The notes under the pieces are model-generated. The model saw nothing but the letters and a program-made list of their open reading frames with translations, was not told the origin of the DNA and did not search any database. Position numbers and translations under genes: made by a program. From contig CP136066.1 of the NCBI GenBank assembly GCA_032622095.1, positions 145,853,559-145,917,558 on the forward strand: a stretch of DNA of 64,000 nt. The letters are read 5' to 3'. Every line of letters begins with the position of its first letter. Within the stretch, counting starts at the first letter, position 1. The DNA comes from Siphonodentalium dalli (taxonomy: Eukaryota; Mollusca; Scaphopoda; Gadilida; Siphonodentaliidae). Shown piece after piece: positions 46,681-59,629 of this stretch.

Positions 46681-48940
46681 ACTGCCACATAAGGCTTTCA
46701 TCCATGCTGATCAGAGCACGAAATATGTGCAAATTAATAACACGAAAACTATTCCACGCAGACGACGTACTCTAGGGCTACATCCAACGTCATTTCCTAC
46801 TAACTTTTACTGTTTGCACATACGGTTTCGAAGTTTGAAAATCACGCTTGTCCAAGCAGATCTCCACATACTTACCGAATCGATGTGTAAACAATGTATG
46901 GGGATAGTTTCCTCATACATATATGTATTTGGCACACGTATTATCAAGGACATAAGAGATCACCATTTACCGGAGATAGTCATAGTCATTGTGTTTCAAT
47001 TTCTATGGAAACCGTCCAACTAAAGAGTTTTTTTCAGTGTATCTCAACCTAGCTATAACTCGGACATGTTCCTGTTTTGGTAACCTTCTTAAGAGGTTGG
47101 AGAATATGATTTTTCATACATAGTCCAGATTAAAACAATACTGTATTCAATAAGAGATAAATATGCACGTAATATATTTTTATTGTAAAGGATTCAAAGA
47201 GCAAATATCCTATTTATGACTTCTATTGTTGTCGGAGGGCCATATTGGATGCCATCTCGGATCTTAAAGTTTCCCAAAGCTGATTTTATCAGATATCCGA
47301 TAGGGTATTCTGAAGTCAAGATCGCTCCCTGCTTACTTATTCTGGATCAACCTCTTTTGCGACTATCGAGACCGTGTACCGTAAGCAGTGTTCACGCTGG
47401 ACCGAAAAAAACTTTAGCCAAAAGTTTAGCCAAATGAAAATTTGATTAGCCAAATGAAAAAAACTTTAGCCAAATGTTTTTTGGCCAAATTAAAAAAAAC
47501 TTTGGCCAAATTAAATCATCGTTTTCTGGTCGGTTCACAATTGATGACTAAAACGTAAAATCTAACAGGCACAGGTAAAATACACAATAATTTAAATAAT
47601 TTTTATGAACTAGAAGTATTTTTATATATATCATTTATTAAAAAATTATTAATCTTTATGTGAAAGAGTGATTTGGGTGGGGGGGGGGGGGGGGGGTAAC
47701 CCGGGATTGTCCTTCTTAAACTTATTATTTTTTTGTTTTATATCAGTATTTTTTTTTAAATCATTAAATATTTATCCTTGCGAAAATATCTAAGTGACAT
47801 CTGGAAACTAATAACTTAATATTGTTACGCCATTATCAAATTACAATCTGTCATAAAAGCATGCATATTATTTTGACTGTATCGGTATTGACGACAAATA
47901 GCCACAAAATATCAGGCAATTCTTCAAGGATTGGCCACATATATATGAACAATCGGGACCAAAAAAGGACGTTAATATATGGACAATCGCAGCCACGTGT
48001 GGCACGCGTGATCGATTGTACATTAAGGAAGAACCATTAACGCTAATCCATGTTTAACTGCAGTACGACCAAAAAGTGAGCACGAGCGCGCATAATGGGG
48101 CGGAACGAACCGATCTTTGTCAGTATGGTGCATAGGCCTACATGTAGGCCCTATATGCGTGGATGATAAGGCATCATGCATACATGTATAGGCCTAGGCT
48201 CATATAGGGCCTGTAGGGTCCATCGTATCTGATACGCGATCTTTATGTCTCAGGACTCACGTCCCTGGCTAAAGATCTAGGACCAGGTAGCAGAGTCATG
48301 GAGCGTGAAAAGTCATGTCCTATAATCCCATATCATATAATAGGAATGGAGTAAATATAGAATTGTGTTAGTTTGCTGCTCAAGGCTTGAAATGGCGTAT
48401 GGACCGTTTGGTACGAACAGTTTATGGTACGTTTCCACGATCAGTTTGCACGCAATAATAAATACCTCGTGAGTAAAATTGTTGTTGTATGAAGGGTTGG
48501 ATGCAACACACCATGACTAAAATACAAAAGGTGATTAGGTCTATATCTGTATATCGTTCACCGGCATCATTTCCCAAAGAAACATGTCCTGAATAACAGA
48601 TGAAGTGTGATTAGTGATCTAGGCTTGTTGTTGTTGTTGTTGACTTCCGCTGAACTCATGTGCCGTGTTCCCTCAGGTATTATTACTGCAATTACTGATA
48701 CTCTCTACTTCATAAAGGAAAGGTCGGATTTTCAAATTCTTTTCAATGTAGCCGAAAGGAAGCCATGAACCGCCTTCTGGATAATTTGCTGCATAGTAGG
48801 CTTGTACTAGTTGTAGTGGTCAGGTGGTACTGGTACTAGCTGACTAGGTCAACATGACCGCTTTCGCAGATTGCTGCTTCCAGGATACGCACTACGTTCA
48901 TGACTGAACTACTAGCTGACTAGGTACACCGTGGCATGTC
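46681..48940. other. Gene-free interval with an 18 bp G-run
   Basis: No gene was supported. Includes a 'aaaactttagccaaatg' tandem at 47405-47510, G18 at 47679-47696 (a G-quadruplex candidate on the plus strand), and 'atatggacaatcgcagccac' at about 47975, shared with 10395-10460. Confidence 0.5.
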
Positions 48941-48944
48941 GGGC

Positions 48945-49668
48945 ACACATCCAACACGGTCTACGTAGCTCGTTTTGTCTACTGTAGCCTGATTGAGCTA
49001 TGTTTTTAATCTACACACCTCCAAAAGTCCATCGATTATCGCCATACCACGAAAAAAGCGCGTCTCGAAATATTATTAATTGTGTAGTACATGTACTAAT
49101 ACTACTAATACTATTAATATAAAGTATCGATCACACACGTCTACAGTACAAAGAAACAAAAAACTCAATGTCTCACCACAGCTTTAATACCTTTTGATCG
49201 ATTCAAAATCAATTTGTTTTGATCGATTCACAATTAAAAATGGTAAGAAATTATCAAAATCTGTTGATCGAAATGAAAATCTTCATCATTACGACATCAA
49301 ATCTGAGGAACTTCCATTCGCAACTGTGATTCGCAAACACAGTTTGTTGCCATAATATCATTGGTTGCATTTTGCCGGGGATTAATGGTACGTTCTTAAT
49401 GGGATTTCAGTGCAACATCTATCGGTTGGAATGTAGGACAAATTGACAACCATATTTACAGGTCTTAATTAAAACTTTGTTAATTGCGCCTAAGCCGTGG
49501 TGAGTCGTTGAGCTTTTTGCTTCTTTGCAGACGTGATGGTAGTACACAACTAATGAACGAAAATTTGAAATGCGCGCTTTTTTCGATGGAGGTGTGTAAA
49601 TCACATTAAAACCGTAGCTCAATCGGGCTACAATAGACAAAACGAGCTACGTAGACCATTTTGGATGT
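48945..49668. mobile_element. TIR element of about 0.72 kb
   Basis: The left arm has 'cacacatccaacacggtcta' and 'cgtagctcgttttgtcta', continuing to 'cacacctcc' and 'gaaaaaagcgcg'. The right arm carries all of these inverted, ending 'tggatgtgt'. Arms are roughly 130-140 bp with mismatches. No transposase frame was seen. Confidence 0.75.
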
Positions 49669-49854
49669 GTACCTATTTTCGAGACAGCAACTCAAACGGA
49701 AATTTAGGACAGTAATAGGTCTACCAGGTCTTGCAACTGTGAAAATACAGATACGGTACTACCGGTATAATTATATAGCTGTATTCAGTTAAACTAGATG
49801 TATTAACGTAGCTAGCTTTAAGCAGCTATATATTCGGCTTTCAAATCGGCTGTT

Positions 49855-50745
49855 TTTAGCTCAACTTTACTTTGTAAAGTTTGAGCTATTGCCATGGCTT
49901 TGTCGTTCGTCGTCCGTGTGTGCGTGTGTACGTAAGGCGTCAACAATACAGGCTACAGGTCGTACCTTTGGTCGGATCATAATGAAATTTGTCATAGCTG
50001 TTGACATCATTTAGACCAGAATGAATAATTTTGGGGTCAATCGGAAGAAAAAAACATTGCTGCCAGCGGCCATCTTGGATTTTAAAATTCAAACCATTAG
50101 CACGGGCTACATGCCGTATTGTTTGTCTGATCGTCATGAAATTTGTCATGGATGTTAATATTGACATGTAGATGGGAACGAGTCATTTTGGGGTCATTCG
50201 GCCCGAAAAACATGGCCGCCAGCAGCCATCTTGGATTTTACTCTTTGTATGACTAAATCCTTTAGCACGGGCTACAGGTCGTACCTTTAGTCCGATCATC
50301 ATAAAATTTGTCTTGGCTGTTGAAATTGGAATGTAGATGGGAACGACAGCGACCATCTTGGATTTAATCCATTAGCACGGGCCACAGGTCGTACTGTTTT
50401 TGTGATCATCATCAAATTTGTCATGGATGTTAATATTGACATGTAGATGAGAACGAGTAATTTTGGGGTCATTCGGCCAAAAAACATGGCCGCCAGCAGC
50501 CATCTTGGATTTTACTCTTTGTATGACTAAATTCTTTAGCACAGGCTACAGGTCGTACCTTTAGTGTGATCATCATAAAATTTGTCAGGAATGTTGAAAT
50601 TGGAACGTAGATGGGAAACGAGTCATTTTTGGGTCATTCGGACAAAAAACTGTGTTTTGGACTGGTCAAATCGTGACCCCACTTGACCTTCAAAATGGAC
50701 AATTCAAGGTCAAAGCCCGGACGAAGTCGGGTCACCTTCTAGTAG
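49855..50745 (+). repeat. Tandem array of 150-170 bp units, block 1
   Basis: Starts 'tagctcaactttactttgta' and runs through about five units containing 'cgggctacaggtcgtacctt', 'tgacatgtagatgggaacga' and 'cagcagccatcttggatttt'. It ends 'ggtcaccttctagta'. Short minus-strand open stretches across the units are not genes. Confidence 0.85.
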
Positions 50746-50983
50746 ATATATACGATATCTCTTCATGTTGATAATCTATATAGTATTAATTAGATATTTC
50801 AACTTTCCGCATTCCTTATCGCTCCATTGATTATAACACATGAAATTATTCTTGTTCCAAGTGTCATTGAAACTTTCATTAGTAGCTTGCTCAAGTCGTA
50901 ATATCATGATGTGAAAACTATGAGCATATGAATCCCACTCTCTGTCAATTCCAATGTTAAAGTGACACTTCTAGTGCAAAATT

Positions 50984-52273
50984 GGCAATAATGTGATACA
51001 TCATTGTTATTATGTACATAATTGTCTAATCATGTACTTCTTTACTACTTAATTCTCAGTATACTCTAATAAAACATCAAAACTCTAAATTATGATTCCC
51101 ATTCATAGCTATTTGCTATCCCAAGTGTTTGATTAAACATCTACAATCATGATCAATTGGCCTCTCACTGCTCAATATACTGTGTTGACCCAGACCCATA
51201 TAACTGGAATGTCATGGCTTGTGTATTGCCTACTTTTGGTCAATATGGATGAACATGTCAGTAAAATACATACAGTAATAAAAACGAAAAAAATATTATC
51301 AAAAAATTGATTAAATTTTTTCGCGCACTTAGGGGAAAATTGAAATGGCCGTCCGCTTAGGACAGACAGGAGTGCACGAAAGGGGGCATGCCCCTCTCGT
51401 ATGTGGGGGTCCGGGGGGCCTCCCCCGGGGAAACTTTTGAAACTTTGGGGCTGCTGAGTGCTATATTCATATGAAAATTGACAGTAATTTCATCAATAAA
51501 GACCCTATTATATTATGGTTTACTACTGATTATTTATGAAAGTGTTCTAAGATTTAGGTCTAATAATATTAAAGATAATATTAATGTGGCTTAGATTTAG
51601 GTAATTGTTCGATCCCAAATTTACCCAAGTCCATTGGCACTAATTATTACCTCTGTACTCCGAATATCGGACAGCTTTATTAGTCCGTAAGTGAACAAAT
51701 ACACTAACATTTACCTCCAAATTCAAACGCTTAAAGCGATGGAAGAGACTGAACACAATCAGTTAGAAGTTAATGGTGTGAACGTTTCCGCATTTGAGTT
51801 GACCTATGTTTGACCCCGATGACCGTTATTGACAACATTTAGTTACAAACGGACAAAGTGTTCCTGGCACATTTATCAAATTTATTTACAAATCCCACTT
51901 TCTGCCAATTCCAATGTTAAAGTGACACTGCTAAAGTGACACTTCTTTCCCGGGGTGGTTGGTTACAATAATTTAAAAATCAAATATTTCAACCTTGTAT
52001 ACTGGAATTTTTTTCTGCCCCCCCCCCCCCTAACACCCCCTGACAGACACATATATTTTTAATAATAAATTTAATATTCTTCTTTTTAGTTATATGCATG
52101 TATTAATAAACAAGAAGAAAATCAGCAAGGTTGAAAGATGGCCGAACATTAACGACAGTTAGAAATAGAAAATATGGTACTTCTTGTCTCCAGTTCTCAC
52201 ATGGAAAATAATTGCATGTAATGTGAGTGAAATTAAGCTTTTGGTATTGTATAAAACAAGTTAGTAATGTATT
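50984..52273 (+). repeat. Tandem duplication of about 1.29 kb, unit 1
   Basis: Begins 'attggcaataatgtgataca'. The same sequence order restarts at 52274. It contains a GC-rich hairpin ('ggggcatgcccctctcgta', 'ccggggggcctcccccgggg') and a C-run. No coding frame. Confidence 0.9.
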
Positions 52274-53575
52274 ATTGGCAATAATGTGATAATTTGTGTT
52301 ATTATGTACATAAATGTCTAAACATTTACTTCTTTACTACTTAATTCTCAGTATACTCTAATAAAACATCAAAACTCTATATTATGATTCCCATTCATAG
52401 TTATTTGCTATCCCAAGTGTTTGATTAAACATCTACAATCATGATCAATTGGCCTCTCACTGCTCAATACACTGTGTTGACCCAGACCCATATAACTGGA
52501 ATGTCATGGCTTGTGTATTGCTTACTTTTGGTCAATATGGATGAACATGTCAGTAAATACATACGGTAATAAAAAAAAAAAAATTTATCAAAAAATTAAT
52601 GTAATTTTTTTGCGCACTTAGGAGAAATAATAAATGGCCGTCCGCTTAGGACAGACAGGAGTGCACGAGAGGGGCATGCCCCTCTCGTAGGCGGGGGTCC
52701 GGGGGGCCTCCCCCGGGGAAACTTTTGAAAATTTGGGGCTGCTGAGGGCTATATTCATATGAAAATTGACAGTAATTTCATCAATAAAGACCCTATTATA
52801 TTATGGTTTACTACTGATTATTTGTGAAAGTGTCCTAAGATTTAGGTCTAATAATAATAAAGATAATATTAATGTGGCTTAGATTTAGGTAATTGTTCGA
52901 TCCCAAATTTACCCAAGTGCATTGTCACTAATTATTACCTCTGTAATCCGAAACCTCTGTACTCCAAATATCGGACAGCTTTATTAGTCCGTAAGTGAAC
53001 AAATACACTAACATTTACCTCCAAAATCCGAATGCTTAAAGCGATGGAAGAGACTGAACGCAATCAGTTAGAAGTTAATGGTATGAACGTTTCCGCATTT
53101 GAGTTGACCTATGTTTGACCCCGTTGACCGTTATTGACAACATTTAGTTACAAACGGATGAAGTGTTCCTGTCACATTTATCAAATTTATTTACAAATCC
53201 CACTTTCTGCCAATTCCAATGTTAAAGTGACACTGCTAAATTGACACTGCCTTCCCGGGGTGATGGGTTACAATAATTTAAAAATAAAATATTTCAATCT
53301 TGTATACTGGAATTTTTTTCTGGCCCCCTCCCCCACACCCCCTGACAGACACATATATTTTTAATAATAAATTTATTATTCTTCTTTTTAGTTATATGCA
53401 TGTATTAATAAACAAGAAGAAAATCAGCAAGGTTGAAAGATGGCTGAACATTAACAACAGTTAGAAACAGAAAATATGGTACTCCTTGTCTCCAGTTCTT
53501 ACACAGAAAATAATTGCATGTAATGTGAGTGAAATTAAGCTTTTGGTATTGTATAAAACAAGTTAGTAATGTATT
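52274..53575 (+). repeat. Tandem duplication of about 1.29 kb, unit 2
   Basis: Direct repeat of unit 1, with few differences, including a short 'acctctgta' re-duplication near 52940. It ends 'gttagtaatgtattataag'. A strongly diverged partial third copy lies at 60785-60960. Confidence 0.9.
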
Positions 53576-53879
53576 ATAAGATACTTGAAATACCATACTT
53601 TTTTCCTTATTTCTTGTTTAGGTAAATTGAAAGGTAACATCAGTGTGGAATGCCTTCTCTTTTCGCACATCAACTGTTGGCAGTATTGGCCTGACAATAT
53701 TTACCTTGACCTTGTAAGCCTGTGCATTCTCTTATATATGCGAGGCTTCCTATGGGACACCTGCATATATAGAAAATGCACTGGGACAGGATCTTTACTG
53801 AAGCATCAGAGCAACTCATGTCATGAAAACGTTAAAGGCCTGTTGTCTTGCATTATACCTAACTAGTAATTATTGCAAA

Positions 53880-55288
53880 CCTTACTCGTATTTAAATTCG
53901 CGCAGTATTATTTTCCCACACGGTTTGGTATAAATTCAGGAGTCGTACTGTTTCTTGCTCAGTTTTAAATTGGCGAGGGTAATATGTTCGTGAGTGCATG
54001 TTCAGTATTTTACGTAAGAATACATGTTTTACGGACGATTGGAGTCATTAGATTCATATTCGGACAAGAATCTCATTACCATTTAAAGCATATAATGCGA
54101 TAAATAATTGTACCATATAATCTTCTACGTTTAAATGCTTGTAAAAATTAATATTTCAGATCCCGTTTCCATATTCACAACCCTGCGTCTAGTGGCACAG
54201 TAGTTATATAATAGTCATGAGTTATTTACATGTATGTGAACCCAACTATTTAATATTTAAAACACAAACAACCTTTATTATGTCCCCGACTTGAAGTCGG
54301 CGGGTATATAGGCGACGTGTACGTCCGTCCGTCCGTACAAACATTTTGCATTATTGTTCAGCAACTGCTGGGCCGATTTAGCTGATATTTGGTTTGGTGA
54401 TAGAGCAGCATGGGGGAAAAGCTACATGCATAGCGCGGGTTTCGTCCACCCATTTTTACCAGAGTTATGGCCCTTTTTGACTTAGAAAATTCAATTTTGT
54501 CTGTCCGTACAAACATTTTGCATTATTGTTCAGCAACCGCCGGGCAGATTTAGCTGATATTTGATATGGTGATAGAGCAGCATGGGGGAACAGCTACATG
54601 CATAGCGCGGGTTTCGTCCACCCATTTTTACCAGAGTTATGGCCCTTTTTTACTTAGAAAATTCAATTTTTCTCTTGTTTTTTTGGGTTTCCAGATGATA
54701 GCGTGAGCTTTGGTGGTACAGTTATATGAAAATACATGTCTGATGATTTTTGCCAGAGTTATGGCCCTTTTTTCAACTTTGGGTTTCCAGATCGCTTGTT
54801 TTTGGGTTTTCGGAATTTCTAGTATGAACTTCTTTTGGAATGGTCATATAGACCTCCTGGGATATCCGCAGTTTCGTCCATGCTTAATCCGAATGGCTAC
54901 GGTCGGGGGCAAATGCCACGCGACGGCATACCTCTTGTTTTTCGGAAGTCAGCAGCCTGCTCAGTTTCGGTTTTATGTTCGAACTCAATTCAATGATCCA
55001 CATAACTGCTTAAATATCAGAATAATTACTTGGATCATATACACCCATCTTAACAACAAAATTATATTAAGTCATCTCCTATTCGATGTAAATTTCCGTC
55101 GTGATGGTCTTTACTACACAAATGTATCTTTAGGACAGATTAAGAACTGACACTGTCATTAAACACAGGAACTTTTCTAAAATATCTTTGTCAGTTTTGA
55201 ATTCGCGCAACATGGTACGAAATTCAAGTGCGCGAATTTAAAACTGAGTGAAAAATAGTACTGCACGTATTTAAATACAATTAAGGTA
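53880..55288. mobile_element. TIR element family A (copy 2), about 1.4 kb
   Basis: Left end CCTTACTCGTATTTAAATTC, as in the copy at 4917. The right end is inverted but more diverged ('gtatttaaatacaattaagg'). Subterminal 'cgcgaattt' blocks are present at both ends. It contains a block with two copies of 'acaaacattttgcattattg', each about 180 bp, at 54310-54690. The TA flank is clear only on the right. Confidence 0.72.
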
Positions 55289-55477
55289 GCCAATTATCAG
55301 ACAACATGATTTTCAGTGTACTGTACATATATTAATATTTTTCCTCCCATTATTAAGTTACATAAATTTGGAGGTTATATAAACTGAGCCATAATGCTGG
55401 GCAGTATTTTTGTATACCGATTATAAGTGGTTAGTTTTTCCATACTGTCACCATTGGTTTAATTTTGTTTTTATTAG

Positions 55478-55605
55478 GTACACTGAAGTTGGGGTATTAT
55501 CGAGGTTTGCATGAATATTTTGAAAGTAAAACACCATATTACTCTATCGGCAATGATTTTGACCAAGCCCAAATTGTTTCTGGATTTGATTTTGCCAACT
55601 GGTAA
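55478..55605 (+). CDS. Possible terminal exon (41 codons)
   Basis: A T-rich tract and 'tttttattag' precede an open stretch reading TLKLGYYRGLHEYFESKTPY and on to DFDQAQIVSGFDFANW, then TAA. The composition is protein-like (balanced charged and aromatic residues, no low complexity), which is unusual in this region. No family was recognised and no partner exon was identified. A chance frame behind a chance acceptor remains possible. Confidence 0.3.
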
Positions 55606-56690
55606 CATTCAGATTATGTGTGACTATACGATCGGCGATTCGTATACTAGCTGCATTCCTTCATGCTTTTAATAATAATTGTAACGATTGTATCTGTGTA
55701 TTACTGATAATTACCAAACACCACAGAAAATAATTCTATGGGAAATTATACATGGTGTATGACGGACATTGGCTAAGCGACTTTAATTGATTTCTAAATT
55801 ACAATTACCAGTAGGCTTATCTTTTCAGTGTGATATTTGAGCTGGTTCATTTTCTGTAAAGCTGCCTTTAGTTACTTTTCATATAATTATATTTACATAC
55901 TAAGTGTGATTATCACTAAATCCAGCATTCCGATTGGTGGGCGCCCACGTGACTAGTTGCAGTTATTTCTCAGTGAACATGCAAGAGGTCATAACTGCAA
56001 CCCCATAATTACATCGCCGCGTCATTGGTTTTGGAAAGAAGAACGCGTAATGTTTTGGGCGCCATTGGACTCACGCAGGATTGACTTAATAAATCATCAG
56101 GTTTCAATATAAAGAAATTGTTCCTGTTAACTTTTGCCAAGGGTGCTATGGGATATTTTGGGCTGGTTTTGCTGATAATGCGGGTTGAATTTGCCACGGT
56201 GGGGGTATGCTAGCACTCGAGTGCACACCTCTTGTTGGAATTTGGTATTTAATGGGGCTAATTGACTTGGTTGGTTTTGAGGTTGTAACAGTAATTTTAC
56301 ATAACAGTGGTTTCAGCATTCTAACTTGCTAAATCCGGTTAATGGAGAATTGCTAATGATCAAAATATGAACAAATATATTGATATGATTGAAATATATT
56401 GAGGCTACTCCTGGATTTTAATTGTTTTAAAGACATTCATGAGAATGCAACGAAGTTAGGGTGGGTATACTGGAGTCAACTTGTCCGTCCGTCATCCGTC
56501 CGTCCGTGGACACAAATTTGTTTGGGAGTTTTTCTCAGTCATCAACCACCATGTGAATCTGTGCACCTGCGATTATGACGTCTGTTGGACGTTTTTTGGT
56601 GGAGTTATTCCCCTTTTTCGACTTGGAAAATTTTCGCAACATGTATAATTTTGTCCGAGCTTTTATTTCTACATTTTAGGTCAATTTTTT
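55606..56690. other. Gene-free interval
   Basis: No supported gene; 'gtccgtccgtcatccgtccgtccg' at about 56480 marks a dispersed repeat. Confidence 0.4.
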
Positions 56691-57060
56691 TTATACGCCC
56701 GTTTGAAAAAACGGCCGTATTATAGTATTGGTCTGTCCGTCCGTCCGTCCGGGCGTCCGTCCGTTAACCTGGTTTCCGGATGATAACTTTAGTATAAACC
56801 TTGAAATTTGTTGTCCGGATGATAACTTTAGTATAGTTTATCGGAATGAATCCAACATTTTTTGGTGGAATTATCCCCCTTTTTCGACTTATATTTTTTT
56901 TTTTTGCAACATGCCTAATTTTGTCCGACCTTTTATTCCTACATTTTTAGGTCAATGTTTTTTAATCTTGGCACAGATATTTAGTACCATGGGAACCTGT
57001 GCACCTGCGATTATGATGTTTGTCCGACATTTTTTGGTGGAGTTATCCCCCTTTGATATT
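56690..57060 (+). repeat. Dispersed repeat with 'acgcccgtttgaaaaaacgg' start
   Basis: Contains a 'cgtccgtccgtccgggcgtc' tract and twice 'ggatgataactttagtata' and 'ttggtggaRttatcccccttt'. Related to 17575-17770. Confidence 0.55.
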
Positions 57061-57265
57061 ATCTTGAAAATAAGCCGAAATACACCAGTTAAATATATTA
57101 GTATTTTGATAACATGTACTGTAGTCATTAGATGGTTGTCTGTCAGATATAATTCCCAGGGCCCACTCAAGACCTAGGTTCCTTGAATCAATACAGGAAG
57201 CTGAAGGAAGAAAATATACCATCTTGCAGAACATTTAGTTGGAATTACTTTCTATACTCTTACAG

Positions 57266-57373
57266 GTGGAAGCACCAGCTGAGCAGTATGGGTTATCATT
57301 CAATACTGAAAACAGAATAAACCAAGAAATAGAGAATACTGAAGATCTTTCCATCATGAAAATGACTTTGTGA
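57266..57373 (+). CDS. Possible terminal exon (35 codons)
   Basis: After 'tttctatactcttacag' a frame reads VEAPAEQYGLSFNTENRINQ and then a Glu-rich end before TGA. The acceptor is good and the peptide has ordinary composition. Nothing identifies the protein, and it may be fortuitous. Confidence 0.22.
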   Translation: MEAPAEQYGLSFNTENRINQEIENTEDLSIMKMTL

Positions 57374-57789
57374 AATAGATCATTGCTGCGGTTTGCCCTA
57401 TCATTGACTACATGGGCTGTATATTTACTCAACATTATGACACGATTGAAGCCTTGTCTGAAAGAGCCAAGACAATAAGCTATTTGGTGATTGGATTGTT
57501 GGTGAAATTATTAATTATTAAGCTATTCTTGTTACCTATTAAGGGGACAAATGATATTTGCAACCTGTCATGTGTTTTAAAATCCATTGTGTTTGTCTTC
57601 TGGCCAGGTCAGCCTACTTTTGGTAGAGCTACGGCCCTTAATTCAATGTGAATTTTCGGTGAATTTTTATCATGATAGCATGATTACTTGAACAAATATC
57701 AACTGATTTTGTTGATATTCAGTGTATAAGGTATTTGTTTTATAGACTTGCACAGCAATATCTTGGATCAAATTTGCCTACTTTGGGTG

Positions 57790-58985
57790 TTATTAGCTCA
57801 ACTTTACTTTGTAAAGTTTGAGCTATTGCCATGGCTTGGTATCCGTTGGGCTACGGGCTACAGTTCGTACCTTTGGTCCGATTATTATGAAATTTGTCAT
57901 GGATGTTGACATTGACATGTAGATGGGAACGATTCATTTTGGGGTCATCCGGAAAAAAAACATGGCCGCCATCGGCCATCTTGGATTTCAAAATTCAATC
58001 CATTAGCACGGGCTACAGGCCGTACTCTTCGTCTTATTGTCATGAAATTTGTCATGGATGTTAATATTGACATGTAGATGGGAACGAGTAATTTTGGGGT
58101 CATTCGGCCAAAAAACAGCAGCCATCTTAAGATTTTACTCTTTGCATGACTAAATCCTTTAGCACGGGCTACACGTCGTACCTTTAGTCGGATCATCATA
58201 AAATTAGTCATGGATGTTAACAATGACATGTAGATGGGAACGAGTCATTTTTGGGTCATTTGGGCAAAAAAACATGGCCACCAGCAGCCATCTTGGATTT
58301 CACTCTTTGTATGACTAAATCCTTTAGCACGGGCTCCACGTCGTACCTTTAGTCTGATCATCATAAAATTGTTCATGGCTGTTGAAATTGGAATGTAGAT
58401 GGGAACGAGTCATTTTGTGGTCATTCCGACAAAAAACATGGCCACCAGCAGCCATCTTGGATTTTACTCTTTGTATGACTAACTTTTTTAGCACGGGCTA
58501 CAGGTCGTACTTTTAGTCTGATCATCATAAAATTTGTCATGGATGTTAACAATGACATGTTGATGTGATCGAGTAATTTTGGGATCAATCGGCCAAAAAA
58601 CATGGCAGCAAGCAGCCATCTTGGATTTTACTCTTTGTATGACTAAATCCTTTAGCACGGGCTACAGGTCGTACCTTTAGTCTGATCATCATGAAATTTT
58701 TCATGGTTGAAATTGGAATGTAGATGGGAAAGAGTCATTTTGGGGTCATTCGGACAAAAAACATCGCCGCCAGCAGCCAACTTGGATTTTTACTCTTTGT
58801 ATGACTAAATCCTCTAAGCTACAGAGTGTACCTTTAGTTTGATAATCTTAAAATTTGTCATGGATGTTAATAATGACATGTAGATGGGAACGAGTAATTT
58901 TGGGGTTATTCGGCCAAAAAACATGGCCGTCAGCTGCCATCTTGGATTTTACTCTGTGTATGACTAAATCCTTTACTGCTCATTT
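57790..58985 (+). repeat. Tandem array of 150-170 bp units, block 2
   Basis: The same family as 49855-50745, including the same 'tagctcaactttactttgta' start. About seven units with 'catggccgccagcagccatc', 'tgtatgactaaatcctttag' and 'cgggctacaggtcgtacctt'. Confidence 0.85.
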
Positions 58986-59629
58986 TTTACACTCCTTTTT
59001 AATCTCTCTATTCATTGCTCATCACAAAAAAATTACCTTCTTTACAAAGTTGAGCTGCAGTGTCATTGACACTTTCTTTTTTTATACTAGTGTGATAACT
59101 TGAACAAATGTTAACTGATTTTGTTGATATATGACCTATTGTACTTGTTCAACAATGTCTTAATCGAGTTTAAAAACTGGCCAGATCCACAGATTTTGGC
59201 CAGAGTTATGGCCCTTAATTAGTTCATTTTTATGTTTACCCATATCATAGTATGGTAAACATAATGTCAACATCCGGATTGACCGCTCGTCATTAGTCCA
59301 TCCGTCTGTCTGCCTGTGGACACTTTACACATGGAGCGATAACTCAAACATTTTCTATCTGATCGGAACCAAATTTTTGTATATGAGTTTCTCGGACCAA
59401 AATACAAATCGAGTTCGATTATGGGTTTGATATGAGTTTTTATTACAGAGTTATTGCCCTTTGACATAGAATTCATGCTAGAAAAACCCATTATCTATTT
59501 ATAAAATGCACATCGGACCACAGATTTCCAAAATTTGTAGAACAGTATACACCGGGCGCGTTAATAATAGGGAATAAATTGTGTTTTATCACATAATCTG
59601 TCAATATAGTTTTAATTCCTTGCTCAATT

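Noticed and set aside
54710-55150. 146-codon plus-strand frame inside the family A element, possible transposase
   Set aside because: No DDE or helix-turn-helix pattern; the first part is the 'agagttatggccctt' dispersed repeat.
57945-58603. Minus-strand frames with repeated 'MSLLTSMTNFMMIR' peptides
   Set aside because: Produced by the 150-170 bp tandem repeat; the same peptides appear with frameshifts in every unit.
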